A DNA stretch of 64,000 nucleotides from NCBI RefSeq assembly GCF_005233835.1, contig NZ_SZQA01000018.1:62001-126000 (forward strand). Reading direction: 5' to 3'. Both the position numbers and the translations under genes were made by a program. This DNA comes from Herbidospora galbida (GTDB lineage: Bacteria > Actinomycetota > Actinomycetes > Streptosporangiales > Streptosporangiaceae). Below the pieces are notes generated by a model that saw only the letters and a program-made list of their open reading frames with translations, had not been told where the DNA came from and searched no databases. Below are positions 20,748 to 30,341 of the stretch, one piece after another (positions within the stretch are counted from its first letter, which is position 1; each line of letters opens with the position of its first letter).

Positions 20748-22295
20748 CTATGACCTGACCCAGACCGCCGTGTCCGGCGGCAGGCCGCCCTCCAGCGGCC
20801 CGCTCGCCAGGATGACCTCCCCCTCCACCGGCAGCGTCTGCGCCGACAGGTTGACCACGCACGTGAACCCCTCGCCCCGGGTGAAGGCGATCACGTCGTC
20901 GCCCCGGTCGAGCCAGGCGAAGGCGCCCCCGCGCGGGCGCGCCGCGATGGCCCGCTTGTAGAGGTTCAGCGTCGAGCCGGGGTCGGCCTGCTGGGCTTCC
21001 ACGGTCAACCCGCCCCAGTTCGTCGGCTGGGGCAGCCAGGTCGACTCCGCTTCGGTGAAGCCGTAGGGCTTGGCCGTGCCGGACCACGGGATCGGCACGC
21101 GGCAGCCGTCGCGGCCCAGGCGGGCGCCCCCGGTGCGGTGGAAGACCGGGTCGTCGCGGAAGGCGTCGGGGATGTCGATGACCTCCGGGAGGCCGAGTTC
21201 CTCGCCCTGGTAGACGTAGGAGGAGCCGGGAAGCGCGAGCAGCAGCAGGGCCGCGGCGCGGGCGCGGCGGGTGCCCAGGGCGACGTCCACGTCGAGGTCG
21301 CGGCTGGCCAGGGGGCCGCCGCCGTAGCGGGTCACCGGGCGGACCACGTCGTGGTTGCTGATCACCCAGGGGGCGACCACGTCTGATTCGGCGGCCAGGC
21401 CGATCGAGGTGGTGATGGTGTGCTTGAGGGCGGCGGCGTCCCAGGCGGTCTGGAACAGGAAGAAGTTGAAGGCCTGGGGCATGCCGCCGGGGCGGAAGTA
21501 GGGCTCCAGGTGGGTGATCTCGGTGCCCCAGAACTCGCCGACGGCCGTGCGTTCGCCGGGGAAGACGTCGGGCGAGTAGGAGTCGAGGATCGCCCGCCAC
21601 GACGCGTAGTGGCCGATGAGCTCGGGGCGGTGGAACCAGGGCGAGGGGCGGTCGGAGGGCGCCGGGTCGGGGACGCTCGGCAGTTCGGGGTCTTTGAACA
21701 GGCCGTGGGCGACGTCGACGCGCAGGCCCGCGACGCCCCGGTCGAGCCAGAAGCGGATGACCTTCTCGAACATCGCCGGGACGGCCGGGTTGCGCCAGTT
21801 CCAGTCGGGCTGGGAGGAGTCGAACAGGTGCAGGTACCACTGGCCGTCGGCGACCTGCGTCCAGGCGGGGCCGCCGAAGATCGACTGCCAGTTGTTGGGC
21901 TCGTCGCGGAACATGAACAGGTCGCGCTCGGGGCTGCCCGGACCGGCCTCCAGGGCCGCCTGGAACGCCGGGTGGGCCGACGAGCAGTGGTTCGGGACGA
22001 TGTCGACGATCACCCGGATGCCGTGGGTGGCCGCCGCGGCGACGAAGGCGTCGAAGTCGGCGAGGGTGCCGAAGCGGGGGTCGACGTCGCAGTAGTCGGC
22101 GACGTCGTAGCCGCCGTCGGCCAGCGGCGAGGGGTAGAAGGGCGAGAACCAGACGGCCTCGACGCCCAGATCGGCCAGATAGGGCAGCCGGGCCAGGGCT
22201 CCGGCGAAGTCGCCGGTGCCGTCGCCGCTGCCGTCGGCGAAGCTCCGGGGGTAGACCTGGTAGACGACGGCGTCACGCCACCACTGACTCAACAC
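20748..22295 (-). CDS. Alpha-glucosidase / oligo-1,6-glucosidase (GH13)
   Basis: 515 residues. The GH13 signature regions are present: WWRDAVVYQVYPRSF at the N-terminus, IVDIVPNHCS (region I), GLRVDVAHGL (nucleophile Asp), AVGEFWG (acid/base Glu) and VISNHDVVR (region IV). No signal peptide, so it works on imported oligosaccharides. It is divergent from the oxidoreductase gene and shares the intergenic region containing a LacI-type operator. Confidence 0.93.
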   Translation of the reverse strand: MLSQWWRDAVVYQVYPRSFADGSGDGTGDFAGALARLPYLADLGVEAVWFSPFYPSPLADGGYDVADYCDVDPRFGTLADFDAFVAAAATHGIRVIVDIVPNHCSSAHPAFQAALEAGPGSPERDLFMFRDEPNNWQSIFGGPAWTQVADGQWYLHLFDSSQPDWNWRNPAVPAMFEKVIRFWLDRGVAGLRVDVAHGLFKDPELPSVPDPAPSDRPSPWFHRPELIGHYASWRAILDSYSPDVFPGERTAVGEFWGTEITHLEPYFRPGGMPQAFNFFLFQTAWDAAALKHTITTSIGLAAESDVVAPWVISNHDVVRPVTRYGGGPLASRDLDVDVALGTRRARAAALLLLALPGSSYVYQGEELGLPEVIDIPDAFRDDPVFHRTGGARLGRDGCRVPIPWSGTAKPYGFTEAESTWLPQPTNWGGLTVEAQQADPGSTLNLYKRAIAARPRGGAFAWLDRGDDVIAFTRGEGFTCVVNLSAQTLPVEGEVILASGPLEGGLPPDTAVWVRS

Positions 22296-22370
22296 GCACT
22301 CCCTTTTTGCTGGTCGTTTGCCTAGTTAACCAGACCCCTTGCGTTCCCGGACGGAAGCGACGTACCGTGC

Positions 22371-22384
22371 GGAAAGCGCTTTCC
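22371..22384. promoter_or_regulatory. LacI-type operator in the GH13/oxidoreductase divergent promoter
   Basis: GGAAAGCGCTTTCC is a perfect 14-bp palindrome with the central CG typical of LacI-family sites. It lies 16 bases before the oxidoreductase ATG at 22401 and about 75 bases before the glucosidase start. A near-identical site precedes the LacI gene at 27071, which suggests that this repressor controls both ends of the cluster. Confidence 0.75.
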
Positions 22385-22400
22385 ACTGAAGGAGGACCGC

Positions 22401-23537
22401 ATGGCCGAGCTTGGCGTGGTGATGAACGGGGTCACCGGGCGGATGGGATACCGGCAGCATCTGGTGCGGTCGGTGCTGGCGATCAACGCCGAGGGCGGGG
22501 TGGTGCTCGCCGACGGCTCGAAGGTCAGGCTGCGGCCGGTGCTGGTCGGGCGGAGCGAGGCCAAGCTCAAGGAGCTGGCCGCCAAGCACGACGTCGCCGA
22601 CTGGACCACCGACCTCGACGCCGCCCTGGCCGACCCCGCGAACACGATCTATTTCGACGCGCAGATCACGCAGGCGCGCGTCGAGGCGACGAAGAAGGCG
22701 ATCGCGGCCGGCAAGCACGTCTACTGCGAGAAGCCGACCGCCGAGACCTCGGCCGAGGCGCTCGAACTGGCCGCCACCGCCGAGGCCGCCGGGGTGAAGA
22801 ACGGCGTCGTCCAGGACAAGCTGTTCCTGCCGGGCCTGCTGAAGCTGAAGCGGCTCATCGACGGCGGGTTCTTCGGGCGGATCCTGTCGATCCGGGGCGA
22901 GTTCGGCTACTGGGTGTTCGAGGGCGACTGGCAGGCCGCGCAGCGTCCGTCGTGGAACTACCGCGCCGAAGACGGCGGCGGGATCGTGCTCGACATGTTC
23001 CCCCACTGGGCCTACGTGCTGGAGAACCTGTTCGGCTCGGTGACCTCGGTCTACGCCCACGTCACGACGCACATCCCCGAGCGGTGGGACGAGCGCGGGC
23101 AGGCGTACCGGGCGAGCGCCGACGACGCCGCCTACGCGGTGTTCGAGCTCGACGGCGGCGCGGTCGCGCAGATCAACTCGTCGTGGGCGGTGCGGGTGAA
23201 CCGCGACGAACTGGTGGAGTTCCAGGTCGACGGCACTCACGGCAGCGCGGTCGCCGGGTTGCGCGACTGCCGCGTACAGCACCGCAGCGCCACCCCCAAG
23301 CCGGTCTGGAACCCCGACCTGCCCGCGACGGCCCGGTTCCGCGACGGCTGGCAGGAGGTCCCCGACAACGCCGAGTTCGACAACGGCTTCAAGGTCCAGT
23401 GGGAGCGGTTCGTCCGCCACGTGGCCGACGACGAGCCGTTCCCCTACACGCTGCGCTCCGGGGCGCGCGGCGTCCTGCTCGCGGAGCTGGGCCTGAAGTC
23501 GGCGGCCGAGGGCCGCCGCATGGCGGTGTCGTCGTGA
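22401..23537 (+). CDS. Gfo/Idh/MocA family oxidoreductase
   Basis: 378 residues: an N-terminal Rossmann domain ([19 protein letters not shown]) with the family motif [16 protein letters not shown] near residue 107, and a C-terminal domain of mixed sheet ([33 protein letters not shown]). The Lys of EKP and His in MFPHW match the catalytic positions. NAD(P)-dependent oxidation of a sugar or cyclitol derivative is expected. AAGGAGG precedes the ATG. First gene of a four-protein catabolic set under the LacI operator. Confidence 0.88.
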   Translation: MAELGVVMNGVTGRMGYRQHLVRSVLAINAEGGVVLADGSKVRLRPVLVGRSEAKLKELAAKHDVADWTTDLDAALADPANTIYFDAQITQARVEATKKAIAAGKHVYCEKPTAETSAEALELAATAEAAGVKNGVVQDKLFLPGLLKLKRLIDGGFFGRILSIRGEFGYWVFEGDWQAAQRPSWNYRAEDGGGIVLDMFPHWAYVLENLFGSVTSVYAHVTTHIPERWDERGQAYRASADDAAYAVFELDGGAVAQINSSWAVRVNRDELVEFQVDGTHGSAVAGLRDCRVQHRSATPKPVWNPDLPATARFRDGWQEVPDNAEFDNGFKVQWERFVRHVADDEPFPYTLRSGARGVLLAELGLKSAAEGRRMAVSS

Positions 23538-24583
23538 AGACCTTCAAGAGCCGGGTCGTGTACGCCGCCGCGCACGTCGTGGCCGATCCCCTCGCCGACA
23601 ACACGCCCGGCAGTCCCGCCAAGGTCGACTGGGAGGCGACCCTGCGCTTCCGCAGGCACCTGTGGTCGCACGGCTTCCGCGTCGCCGACGCCATGGACAC
23701 CGCCCAGCGCAACGCCGGCCTCGACTGGGCGGCGACGAAAGAGCTGATCAGGCTGAGCGCGGCCGAGGCCCCCGACCTGGTGGCCTGCGGCGCCGGCACC
23801 GACCAGCTGACCGGCCCGGCCGACCTGACCGACATCCTCGGCGCCTACCTGGAGCAGATCGCCACCGTCCAGGAGGCCGGGGCGGGCGTGATCATCATGG
23901 CGTCGCGCCAGCTGGCGGCGGCCGCCCGGCACCCGGAGGACTACCACCGGGTCTACGGCCGCCTGCTGGCCGAGGTCGACCGCCCGGCGATCCTCCACTG
24001 GCTCGGCGAGATGTTCGACCCCAACCTGGCGGGCTACTGGGGTTCCCGGGACGTCGAGAAGGCGACCGCCGAGTTCCTGACCCTGGTGAGGGAGAACGCC
24101 GCCAAGATCGAAGGGGTGAAGGTCTCGCTGCTCGACGAGGCCCACGAGGTGGCCCTGCGCGCCGCGCTGCCGGAGGGGGTGCGCCTCTACACGGGCGACG
24201 ACTTCAACTACCCGTCCCTCATCAAGTCGGGCTCCCACGCCCTGCTGGGCATCTTCGACGCCATCGCCCCTGTGGCCTCGGCGGCCCTGACCGCCCTGGA
24301 CGACGGCGACCTCGACGCCTACGACCGCATCCTGGCCCCCACGGTCGACCTGTCCCGGAAGATCTTCGAAGCTCCCACCTTCCACTACAAGACGGGCATC
24401 GTCTTCCTGGCCTGGCTCAACGGCCACCAGGACGCCTTCGTGATGGTCAACGGCGCCCAGTCGGCGCGCTCCCTCCCCCACCTCCGCGAGGTGCACCGCC
24501 TGGCCGCCCGCGCCGGGCTGATCGCCGACCCCGACCTGGCCGCCGCCCGCATGCGCTCTCTTGAGGCGGTGTACGGCCGGTGA
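23534..24583 (+). CDS. DUF993 family, dihydrodipicolinate synthase-like protein
   Basis: 349 residues, start GTG overlapping the upstream stop (GTGA). It has a TIM-barrel-like pattern: [57 protein letters not shown] with a Lys in the position of a Schiff-base lysine of class I aldolases, and [16 protein letters not shown]993 proteins are related to DHDPS/NAL aldolases but have no characterised reaction that I know of. Context suggests cleavage of a keto-sugar acid. Confidence 0.8.
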   Translation: MKTFKSRVVYAAAHVVADPLADNTPGSPAKVDWEATLRFRRHLWSHGFRVADAMDTAQRNAGLDWAATKELIRLSAAEAPDLVACGAGTDQLTGPADLTDILGAYLEQIATVQEAGAGVIIMASRQLAAAARHPEDYHRVYGRLLAEVDRPAILHWLGEMFDPNLAGYWGSRDVEKATAEFLTLVRENAAKIEGVKVSLLDEAHEVALRAALPEGVRLYTGDDFNYPSLIKSGSHALLGIFDAIAPVASAALTALDDGDLDAYDRILAPTVDLSRKIFEAPTFHYKTGIVFLAWLNGHQDAFVMVNGAQSARSLPHLREVHRLAARAGLIADPDLAAARMRSLEAVYGR

Positions 24584-25410
24584 GCCTGTCACTGAACCAG
24601 TGGACGACGAAGCGCTGGACCGTCCGCGAGGCGGTCGACGGCTGTGCCCGGCACGGTCTGGAGGCCATCGGCCTGTGGCGGCAGAACGTCGCCGAACAGG
24701 GCCTGGAGGCGTCGGCGAAGCTGGTGCGCGACGCGGGCCTGCGGGTCTCCTCCCTGTGCCGGGGCGGCTTCCTGACCGGCGACGACGCCCTCGACGACAA
24801 CCGCCGCGCCATCGACGAGGCGGCCGCGTTGAACGCGTCGTGCCTGGTCATGGTGGTCGGCGGCCTCCCGGGCGTGGTCCCCGGCGAACCTCTGGGCCGG
24901 TTCTCGCGCGACCTGCCCGCCGCGCGGGCGAAGGTCGCGGAGTCACTGGAGGTCCTCGCCCCCTACGCCGCCGAGGCGGGGGTACGCCTGGCGCTCGAAC
25001 CCCTCCATCCCATGTACTGCGCCGACCGGGCCGTGCTGTCGACCCTGCGGCAGGCCAACGACCTGGCCGAGCCGTTCGCCAACGTCGGGGTGGTGGTCGA
25101 CACCTTCCACGTGTGGTGGGACCCGGAGGTCCTCACCGAGATCGCCCGCGCCAAGATCTTCAGCTACCAGGTCTGCGACTTCCTGGTCCCGCTCCCGGCC
25201 GACGTCCTGCTGGGCCGGGGCATGATGGGCGACGGCGTGATCGACTTCGGCCCGCTGACCGAGGCGGTCGGCGCGGCCGGCTACGACGGCGACGTCGAGG
25301 TCGAGATCTTCAACGCCGACGTCTGGGCGCGCGACCCCGACGAGGTCGTGGCCGAGATGATCACCCGCTACGAACGACTGATCGCACCCACTCCCGCGCC
25401 CCGGGGATGA
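24580..25410 (+). CDS. Sugar phosphate isomerase/epimerase (xylose isomerase-like TIM barrel)
   Basis: 276 residues, GTG start overlapping the upstream stop. The AP-endonuclease-2/xylose-isomerase barrel is recognisable by LALEPLHPMYCADRAV (metal ligand Glu), VGVVVDTFHVWWDP (Asp, His) and DVEVEIFNADVW (Glu). Such proteins isomerise, epimerise or lyse sugars and keto-glycosides. It is the third protein of the oxidoreductase-DUF993 operon, convergent with a second protein of the same fold. Confidence 0.85.
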   Translation: MSLSLNQWTTKRWTVREAVDGCARHGLEAIGLWRQNVAEQGLEASAKLVRDAGLRVSSLCRGGFLTGDDALDDNRRAIDEAAALNASCLVMVVGGLPGVVPGEPLGRFSRDLPAARAKVAESLEVLAPYAAEAGVRLALEPLHPMYCADRAVLSTLRQANDLAEPFANVGVVVDTFHVWWDPEVLTEIARAKIFSYQVCDFLVPLPADVLLGRGMMGDGVIDFGPLTEAVGAAGYDGDVEVEIFNADVWARDPDEVVAEMITRYERLIAPTPAPRG

Positions 25411-26080
25411 CCTCGTCGAGGGGTTCGACCTCGGGGTGCCAGGCCTTCTCCCACTCCAGGGAGAGCCACCCCGGATAACCCCGGAGCAGGTCGCCGACCA
25501 CGTCCAGTGGCACCTCCCCCAGTCCCATGGGCCGGGGCGTGGTGCCGGCGGCGTCCTTGATCTGGACGTAGGCGAGGTGCGGCCGCAGGGCCTCGTACGT
25601 GGCGGCGGGCTCCTCGCCGTTCCGCCAGGGATGCAGGACGTCCCAGATCGCCCCGGCGGCCTCGGGCCGCCCGAAGCGGTCGAGCAGCGCCCCCACGGCG
25701 GCCCCGGTGGCCATGTGGTCGTGCGTCTCGACGAGCACGCGCGCCCGGGTCTCGCCTGCGACCGCGTCGAGCCGCCGCAGCGCGGCCTCGACGTCTGAGC
25801 CGCCGGGGAAGACCCGCACCCCGAGCGCCCCGAACCGATCGGCCAGCACGAGCTGCTCCCGCAGCGCGGCGATCACCGGCCCGTCCGGCCCGGACTCGGC
25901 GATCCGGACGTATCCGCAGATCGAGACGGCCTCCAGACCCGCGTCGCGCGGATCGAGGTCCAGCGGCATGTCCTCGTGCAGCCGCAGCTCCAGCCCGTCG
26001 ACCCCGTGCCGGACCGCCAGTTCGACCGCCTCGGCGAGGGAGGAGCCCGGCAGCCCGAGCGTGCTGACCGCGAACCTCAT
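25361..26080 (-). CDS. Sugar phosphate isomerase/epimerase (second paralogue, shorter)
   Basis: 239 residues, same TIM-barrel family as the convergent neighbour but clearly divergent: LVETHDHMATGAAVG (metal ligands), AAGAIWDVLHPW, LAYVQIKDAAGT and GWLSLEWEKAWHPE. The start overlaps the LacI stop (ATGA), so it is made with the regulator. The 50-base convergent overlap with the upstream gene's 3' end is compact but not unusual. Confidence 0.85.
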   Translation of the reverse strand: MRFAVSTLGLPGSSLAEAVELAVRHGVDGLELRLHEDMPLDLDPRDAGLEAVSICGYVRIAESGPDGPVIAALREQLVLADRFGALGVRVFPGGSDVEAALRRLDAVAGETRARVLVETHDHMATGAAVGALLDRFGRPEAAGAIWDVLHPWRNGEEPAATYEALRPHLAYVQIKDAAGTTPRPMGLGEVPLDVVGDLLRGYPGWLSLEWEKAWHPEVEPLDEVIPGAREWVRSVVRSG

Positions 26081-27057
26081 CGGGCCCGCACGCTTTCCCT
26101 GATCACGACCTCGCCCTCGACGTGGACGACCGACGGCCCGGCCTCCTCCGACAGCGCCAGTTCCACGGCCCGTGCCCCCATCTCGGCCAGTGGCAGCCGG
26201 ACCGTCGTCAGGGCCGGGACCAGGTCGCGCAGGGTCGCGATGTCGTCGAACCCGGCCAGCGACACGTCGTCGGGCACCCGGATCCCCCGGTCGCGGAAGG
26301 CCGCCAGCGCGCCCACCGCCATCACGTCGTTGACCGCGAACACGCACGTCACCCCGGGGTCGATCGACAGGGCGGCGCCGTAGCCGCCGTCGCGGTCGAA
26401 GGGGCCGTGGATGATCTGCGGCGAGAGGCCGGGCAGCGCCCCGGCGAAGCCCTCGCACCGCTCGACGGCGGTGATCAGGCGCGGCGGGCCGGCCAGGACG
26501 GCGAACTCCCGGTGGCCCATCGCGTGCAGGGCCTCCGCCAGGGCGGCGGCGCCCGCCCGGTTGGCCACGGCGACGGTGTCGGCGCCGAGGAGGTCCTGCC
26601 CGACGACCGCGACCCGGCCGCCCCCGGCCCGGTAGCGGTCGAGTTCGGCGCGCAGGCCGGCGGCCGAGGGGTCGTCCATCCGCGAGCCGGCCAGGATCAC
26701 CGCCCTGGCGCGCTGCGCCCCCAGAGAGGACACGTAGGCGATCTCCTTGGCGGGGTCGCGGTGGGTCGTGCCGACCATGACGACCATCCCGTGGTCTTCG
26801 GCCGCCTTCACCGCCCCGTCGGCGATGGCCGCGAAGTAGGGGTCGACCAGGTCGTGGACGACCAGGCCGATCACGTTCCCGGCCCCGCGCGCGAGCGTCT
26901 GGGCCGCCACGTTGGTGCGGTAGCCCAGTTCGGCCGCCGCCTGCTCGACCTTGGCCCGGAGCCCGGCGCCGACCTGGCGGGCGCTCCCGTTCAGGACGCG
27001 CGAGGCGGTCGCGAGGGACACCCCGGCGTGTCGTGCGACGTCTTCCAGCGTGACCAC
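26077..27057 (-). CDS. LacI-family transcriptional regulator
   Basis: 326 residues: N-terminal helix-turn-helix VTLEDVARHAGVSLATASRVLNG, then a periplasmic-binding-like effector domain (VIGLVVHDLVDPYFAAIADG, TCVFAVNDVMAVGAL, DDVSLAGFDDIATL). The GTG at 27057 is chosen because GGGAGGA lies six bases upstream and the HTH begins directly. A LacI-type operator sits just upstream at 27071, so it probably represses itself and, through 22371, the catabolic genes. The inducer is unknown. Confidence 0.92.
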   Translation of the reverse strand: MVTLEDVARHAGVSLATASRVLNGSARQVGAGLRAKVEQAAAELGYRTNVAAQTLARGAGNVIGLVVHDLVDPYFAAIADGAVKAAEDHGMVVMVGTTHRDPAKEIAYVSSLGAQRARAVILAGSRMDDPSAAGLRAELDRYRAGGGRVAVVGQDLLGADTVAVANRAGAAALAEALHAMGHREFAVLAGPPRLITAVERCEGFAGALPGLSPQIIHGPFDRDGGYGAALSIDPGVTCVFAVNDVMAVGALAAFRDRGIRVPDDVSLAGFDDIATLRDLVPALTTVRLPLAEMGARAVELALSEEAGPSVVHVEGEVVIRESVRAR

Positions 27058-27070
27058 GAAGAATCCTCCC

Positions 27071-27084
27071 GGAAAGCGATTTCC
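27071..27084. promoter_or_regulatory. LacI-type operator, autoregulatory
   Basis: GGAAAGCGATTTCC matches the perfect palindrome at 22371 in 13 of 14 positions. It lies directly upstream of the ribosome site of the LacI gene. Confidence 0.7.
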
Positions 27085-27108
27085 CAGTATGCCGCACATC
27101 CGGCTAGT

Positions 27109-27120
27109 TACTCGCGAGTA
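27109..27120. promoter_or_regulatory. Palindromic operator candidate upstream of the thiolase gene
   Basis: TACTCGCGAGTA is a perfect 12-bp palindrome, 38 bases before the fadA start. TetR-type regulators of fatty acid degradation in actinomycetes use short palindromes of this general kind; the regulator is not in the window. Confidence 0.5.
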
Positions 27121-27157
27121 GCATTAGGGTGTCAGCCCACGCAGATAGGGAGATACC

Positions 27158-28342
27158 GTGCCCGCGTCACGTGAAGTCGTCTTCGTCGACGGCGTTCGCA
27201 CGCCGTTCGGCAAGTCGGGCCCGAAGGGCCTCTACGCCGAGACCAGGGCGGACGATCTGGTCGTCCGCGTCATCCGCGAACTGCTGCGCCGCAACCCGTC
27301 GCTGCCGCCCGAGCGCGTCGACGAGGTCGCCGTCGCGGCCACCACCCAGATCGGCGACCAGGGCCTCACGATCGGCCGGTCGGCCGCGATCCTGGCGGGC
27401 CTGCCCAAGACCGTCCCCGGCTACGCCGTCGACCGCATGTGCGCGGGCGCGATGACCGCCGTGACGACCGTGGCGGGCGGGATCTCCTTCGGCGCCTACG
27501 ACGTCGCCATCGCCGGCGGCGTGGAGCACATGGGCCGCCACCCGATGGGCGAGGGGGTCGACCCCAACCCGCGTTTCCTTTCGGAGCAGCTGGTCGACGG
27601 CTCCGCCCTGGTCATGGGCATGACGGCGGAGAACCTCCACGACCGCTACCCCGAGATCACCAAGCAGCGGGCCGACGCCTACGCCGTGCTCTCGCAGGAG
27701 CGCGCCGCCAAGGCCTACGCCGACGGGGTGATCCAGCCCGACCTGGTGCCGATGGCCACCCGGAAGGCCGCCGAGGGCTGGGGCCTGGCCACGGCCGACG
27801 AGGCCATGCGGCCCGGCACCTCCATGGAGGGCCTGGCCAGGCTCAAGACCCCCTTCCGCCCCCACGGCAACGTGACGGCGGGCAACGCCTCCGGCATCAA
27901 CGACGGCGCCACCGGCTGCATCGTCGCCGCCGAGGACGTCGCGGCCGAGCTCGGGCTGACCGGGCGGATGCGCCTGGTGTCCTACGCCTTCGCGGGCGTC
28001 GACCCCGAGCTGATGGGCGTCGGGCCGATCCCCTCGACCGAGCGGGCGCTGCGGCTGGCGGGGCTGTCGATCGGCGACATCGGGCTGTTCGAGATCAACG
28101 AGGCGTTCGCGGTCCAGGTGCTGGCCTTCCTCGACCACTTCGGCATCGCCGACGACGACCCCCGGGTGAACCCCTACGGCGGCGCGATCGCCTACGGCCA
28201 CCCGCTCGCGTCGAGCGGCGTGCGGCTGATGACCCAGCTGTCGCGCAGCATGGCCGAGCACCCCGAGGTCCGCTACGGCATCACCACCATGTGCGTCGGC
28301 CTCGGCATGGGCGGCACCGTCATCTGGGAGAACCTGGCATGA
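27158..28342 (+). CDS. fadA: Acetyl-CoA acyltransferase (3-ketoacyl-CoA thiolase) FadA
   Basis: 394 residues. Thiolase active-site features are complete: Cys in DRMCAGAMT (about residue 95), the GHP motif in YGGAIAYGHPLASSG and the second Cys in TTMCVGLGMGG near the C-terminus. It cleaves 3-ketoacyl-CoA to acetyl-CoA in beta-oxidation. GTG start with AGGGAG upstream. Its stop overlaps the fadB start (ATGA). Confidence 0.95.
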   Translation: MPASREVVFVDGVRTPFGKSGPKGLYAETRADDLVVRVIRELLRRNPSLPPERVDEVAVAATTQIGDQGLTIGRSAAILAGLPKTVPGYAVDRMCAGAMTAVTTVAGGISFGAYDVAIAGGVEHMGRHPMGEGVDPNPRFLSEQLVDGSALVMGMTAENLHDRYPEITKQRADAYAVLSQERAAKAYADGVIQPDLVPMATRKAAEGWGLATADEAMRPGTSMEGLARLKTPFRPHGNVTAGNASGINDGATGCIVAAEDVAAELGLTGRMRLVSYAFAGVDPELMGVGPIPSTERALRLAGLSIGDIGLFEINEAFAVQVLAFLDHFGIADDDPRVNPYGGAIAYGHPLASSGVRLMTQLSRSMAEHPEVRYGITTMCVGLGMGGTVIWENLA

Positions 28343-30330
28343 GCGAACTCGTCACCCACGCGCTGGTCCGCGACGTCGAGCTCCCCTACGGCGCCGGCAC
28401 GATGGCGCTGATCACCCTCGACAACGGCGAAGACCACACCAAGCCGAACACGTTCGGCGAGGGCGGCCTCAACGAGCTGCGCAACGCCCTCGACGCGATC
28501 GAGAAGCGCACCGACCTGACCGCCGTCGGCGTCACCGGCAAGCCGTTCATCTTCGCCGTGGGGGCCGACCTCAAGGAGGCCTCCACCATCTCCGGCCGGG
28601 AGCAGGCCCACCTCGTCGGGCAGCTCGGCCACGCCGTGTTCCGGCGGCTCGGGGAGCTGGCGATCCCCTCGTTCGCGTTCGTGAACGGCGCCGCGATGGG
28701 CGGCGGCCTGGAGCTGGCGTTGCACTGCACCTACCGGACGATCTCCGCCGGGGTCCCCGCGGTCGCCTTCCCCGAGTGCTTCCTCGGGCTGGTGCCGGGC
28801 TGGGGCGGGACCTACCTGACGCCCCGGCTGATCGGGCCCGAGAAGGCGATCAAGCTGATCGTCGAGAACCCGCTGTCGCAGAACCGCATGATCAAGGGGC
28901 CGGAGGCCTACGGGCTGGGGCTCGCCGACGCCCTGTTCGAGCCGGCCGACTTCCTGGAGGAGTCGCTGCGCTGGGCCGCCAGGGTGGTCAACGGCGACGT
29001 CGTGGTCGACCGGCCGGGGCACGAGGCCGCCGACTGGGCGCCCGTCGTGGCGCAGGCCCGTCAGCTGGTCGACCTGAAGCTCCGGGGGGCGGCGCCGGCT
29101 CCGTACCGGGCTCTGGAGCTCATCGAGAAGGCCCGCACGAGCGACCGCGACACCGGTTTCGCGGCCGAGGACGACGTGCTGGCCGACCTCATCATGAGCG
29201 ACGAGCTGCGCGCCGGGCTCTACGCCTTCGACCTGACGCAGCGGCGGGCCAAGAAGCCGGCCGGGGTGCCCGAGGTGCCGGGCCGCGCGATCACCAAGAT
29301 CGGTGTGGTCGGCGCCGGGCTGATGGCCTCGCAGTTCGCGCTGCTGTTCGCGCGGCGCCTGCAGGTGCCGGTCGTGCTGACCGACCTCGACCAGGAACGC
29401 GTCGACATGGGCGTCGGTCACGTCCACCGGGAGGTCGACGCGCTCCGGGCCAAGGGCCGCGTCACCGCCGACCAGGCCACCCGGCTCAAGAAGCTGGTCA
29501 CCGGGTCGATGACCAAGGAGGCGTTCGCCGACGCCGACTTCGTCATCGAGGCGGTGTTCGAGGACCTGAAGGTCAAGCAGAAGGTGTTCGCCGAGGTCGA
29601 GGAGGTCGTCTCCGACACCTGCGTGCTGGCGACCAACACCTCTTCTCTGTCGGTCACCGAGATGGCCTCGCAGCTGCGCCACCCCGAGCGGCTCGTCGGC
29701 TTCCACTTCTTCAACCCGGTCGCGGTCATGCCGCTGCTGGAGATCGTGCGCGGCGACGCGACCGACGACGTGACCGTGGCGACCGCGTTCACGGCGGCCA
29801 AGCAGCTGCGCAAGTCGGCGGTGCTGGTCAAGGACGCGCCCGCGTTCGTGGTCAACCGGCTGCTCACCCGGTTCATGGGCGAGGTGCTGGCCTCGGTCGA
29901 CAGCGGCACCTCGGCCGACGTCGCCGACCACGCGCTCGACGGGCTCGGCCTGCCGATGACGCCGTTCACGCTGCTCAAGCTGGTCGGCCCGGCGGTCGCG
30001 CTGCACGTCGCCGAGACGATGAACGCCGCCTACCCCGAGCGCTTCCCGGTCTCGGCCGCGCTGGCCACGATGGTGTCCACCGGCGGCGACACGCTCCACC
30101 CGGGCCGGGGGTTCGTCTCGAACGAGCAGGAGGTGCGGGAGCGGGCGCTGCGCGGGCTGGCGGAGGAGATCCGCATCATGCTCGACGAGGGGGTCGTCTC
30201 CGCGCCGCAGGACATCGACCTGTGCCTGATCCTGGGCGCGGGCTGGCCGTTCCACCTGGGGGGCATCACGCCCTACCTCGACCGGACCGGCGTCTCCGAG
30301 GCGGTCAACGGAGCCCGGTTCCTCCCCTAG
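28339..30330 (+). CDS. fadB: Multifunctional fatty acid oxidation protein FadB/FadJ (enoyl-CoA hydratase/3-hydroxyacyl-CoA dehydrogenase)
   Basis: 663 residues in two parts. The crotonase domain (about 1-300) carries the oxyanion and catalytic regions AVGADLKEAS, NGAAMGGGLELALHC and PECFLGLVPGWGGTY. The dehydrogenase domain (about 315-663) starts KIGVVGAGLMASQFAL, with ATNTSSLSVTEMA and VGFHFFNPVAVMPLLEIV (catalytic His). It carries out hydration and oxidation steps before FadA. Coupled to fadA by overlap. Confidence 0.95.
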   Translation: MSELVTHALVRDVELPYGAGTMALITLDNGEDHTKPNTFGEGGLNELRNALDAIEKRTDLTAVGVTGKPFIFAVGADLKEASTISGREQAHLVGQLGHAVFRRLGELAIPSFAFVNGAAMGGGLELALHCTYRTISAGVPAVAFPECFLGLVPGWGGTYLTPRLIGPEKAIKLIVENPLSQNRMIKGPEAYGLGLADALFEPADFLEESLRWAARVVNGDVVVDRPGHEAADWAPVVAQARQLVDLKLRGAAPAPYRALELIEKARTSDRDTGFAAEDDVLADLIMSDELRAGLYAFDLTQRRAKKPAGVPEVPGRAITKIGVVGAGLMASQFALLFARRLQVPVVLTDLDQERVDMGVGHVHREVDALRAKGRVTADQATRLKKLVTGSMTKEAFADADFVIEAVFEDLKVKQKVFAEVEEVVSDTCVLATNTSSLSVTEMASQLRHPERLVGFHFFNPVAVMPLLEIVRGDATDDVTVATAFTAAKQLRKSAVLVKDAPAFVVNRLLTRFMGEVLASVDSGTSADVADHALDGLGLPMTPFTLLKLVGPAVALHVAETMNAAYPERFPVSAALATMVSTGGDTLHPGRGFVSNEQEVRERALRGLAEEIRIMLDEGVVSAPQDIDLCLILGAGWPFHLGGITPYLDRTGVSEAVNGARFLP

Positions 30331-30341
30331 GCTCCCGTGAT

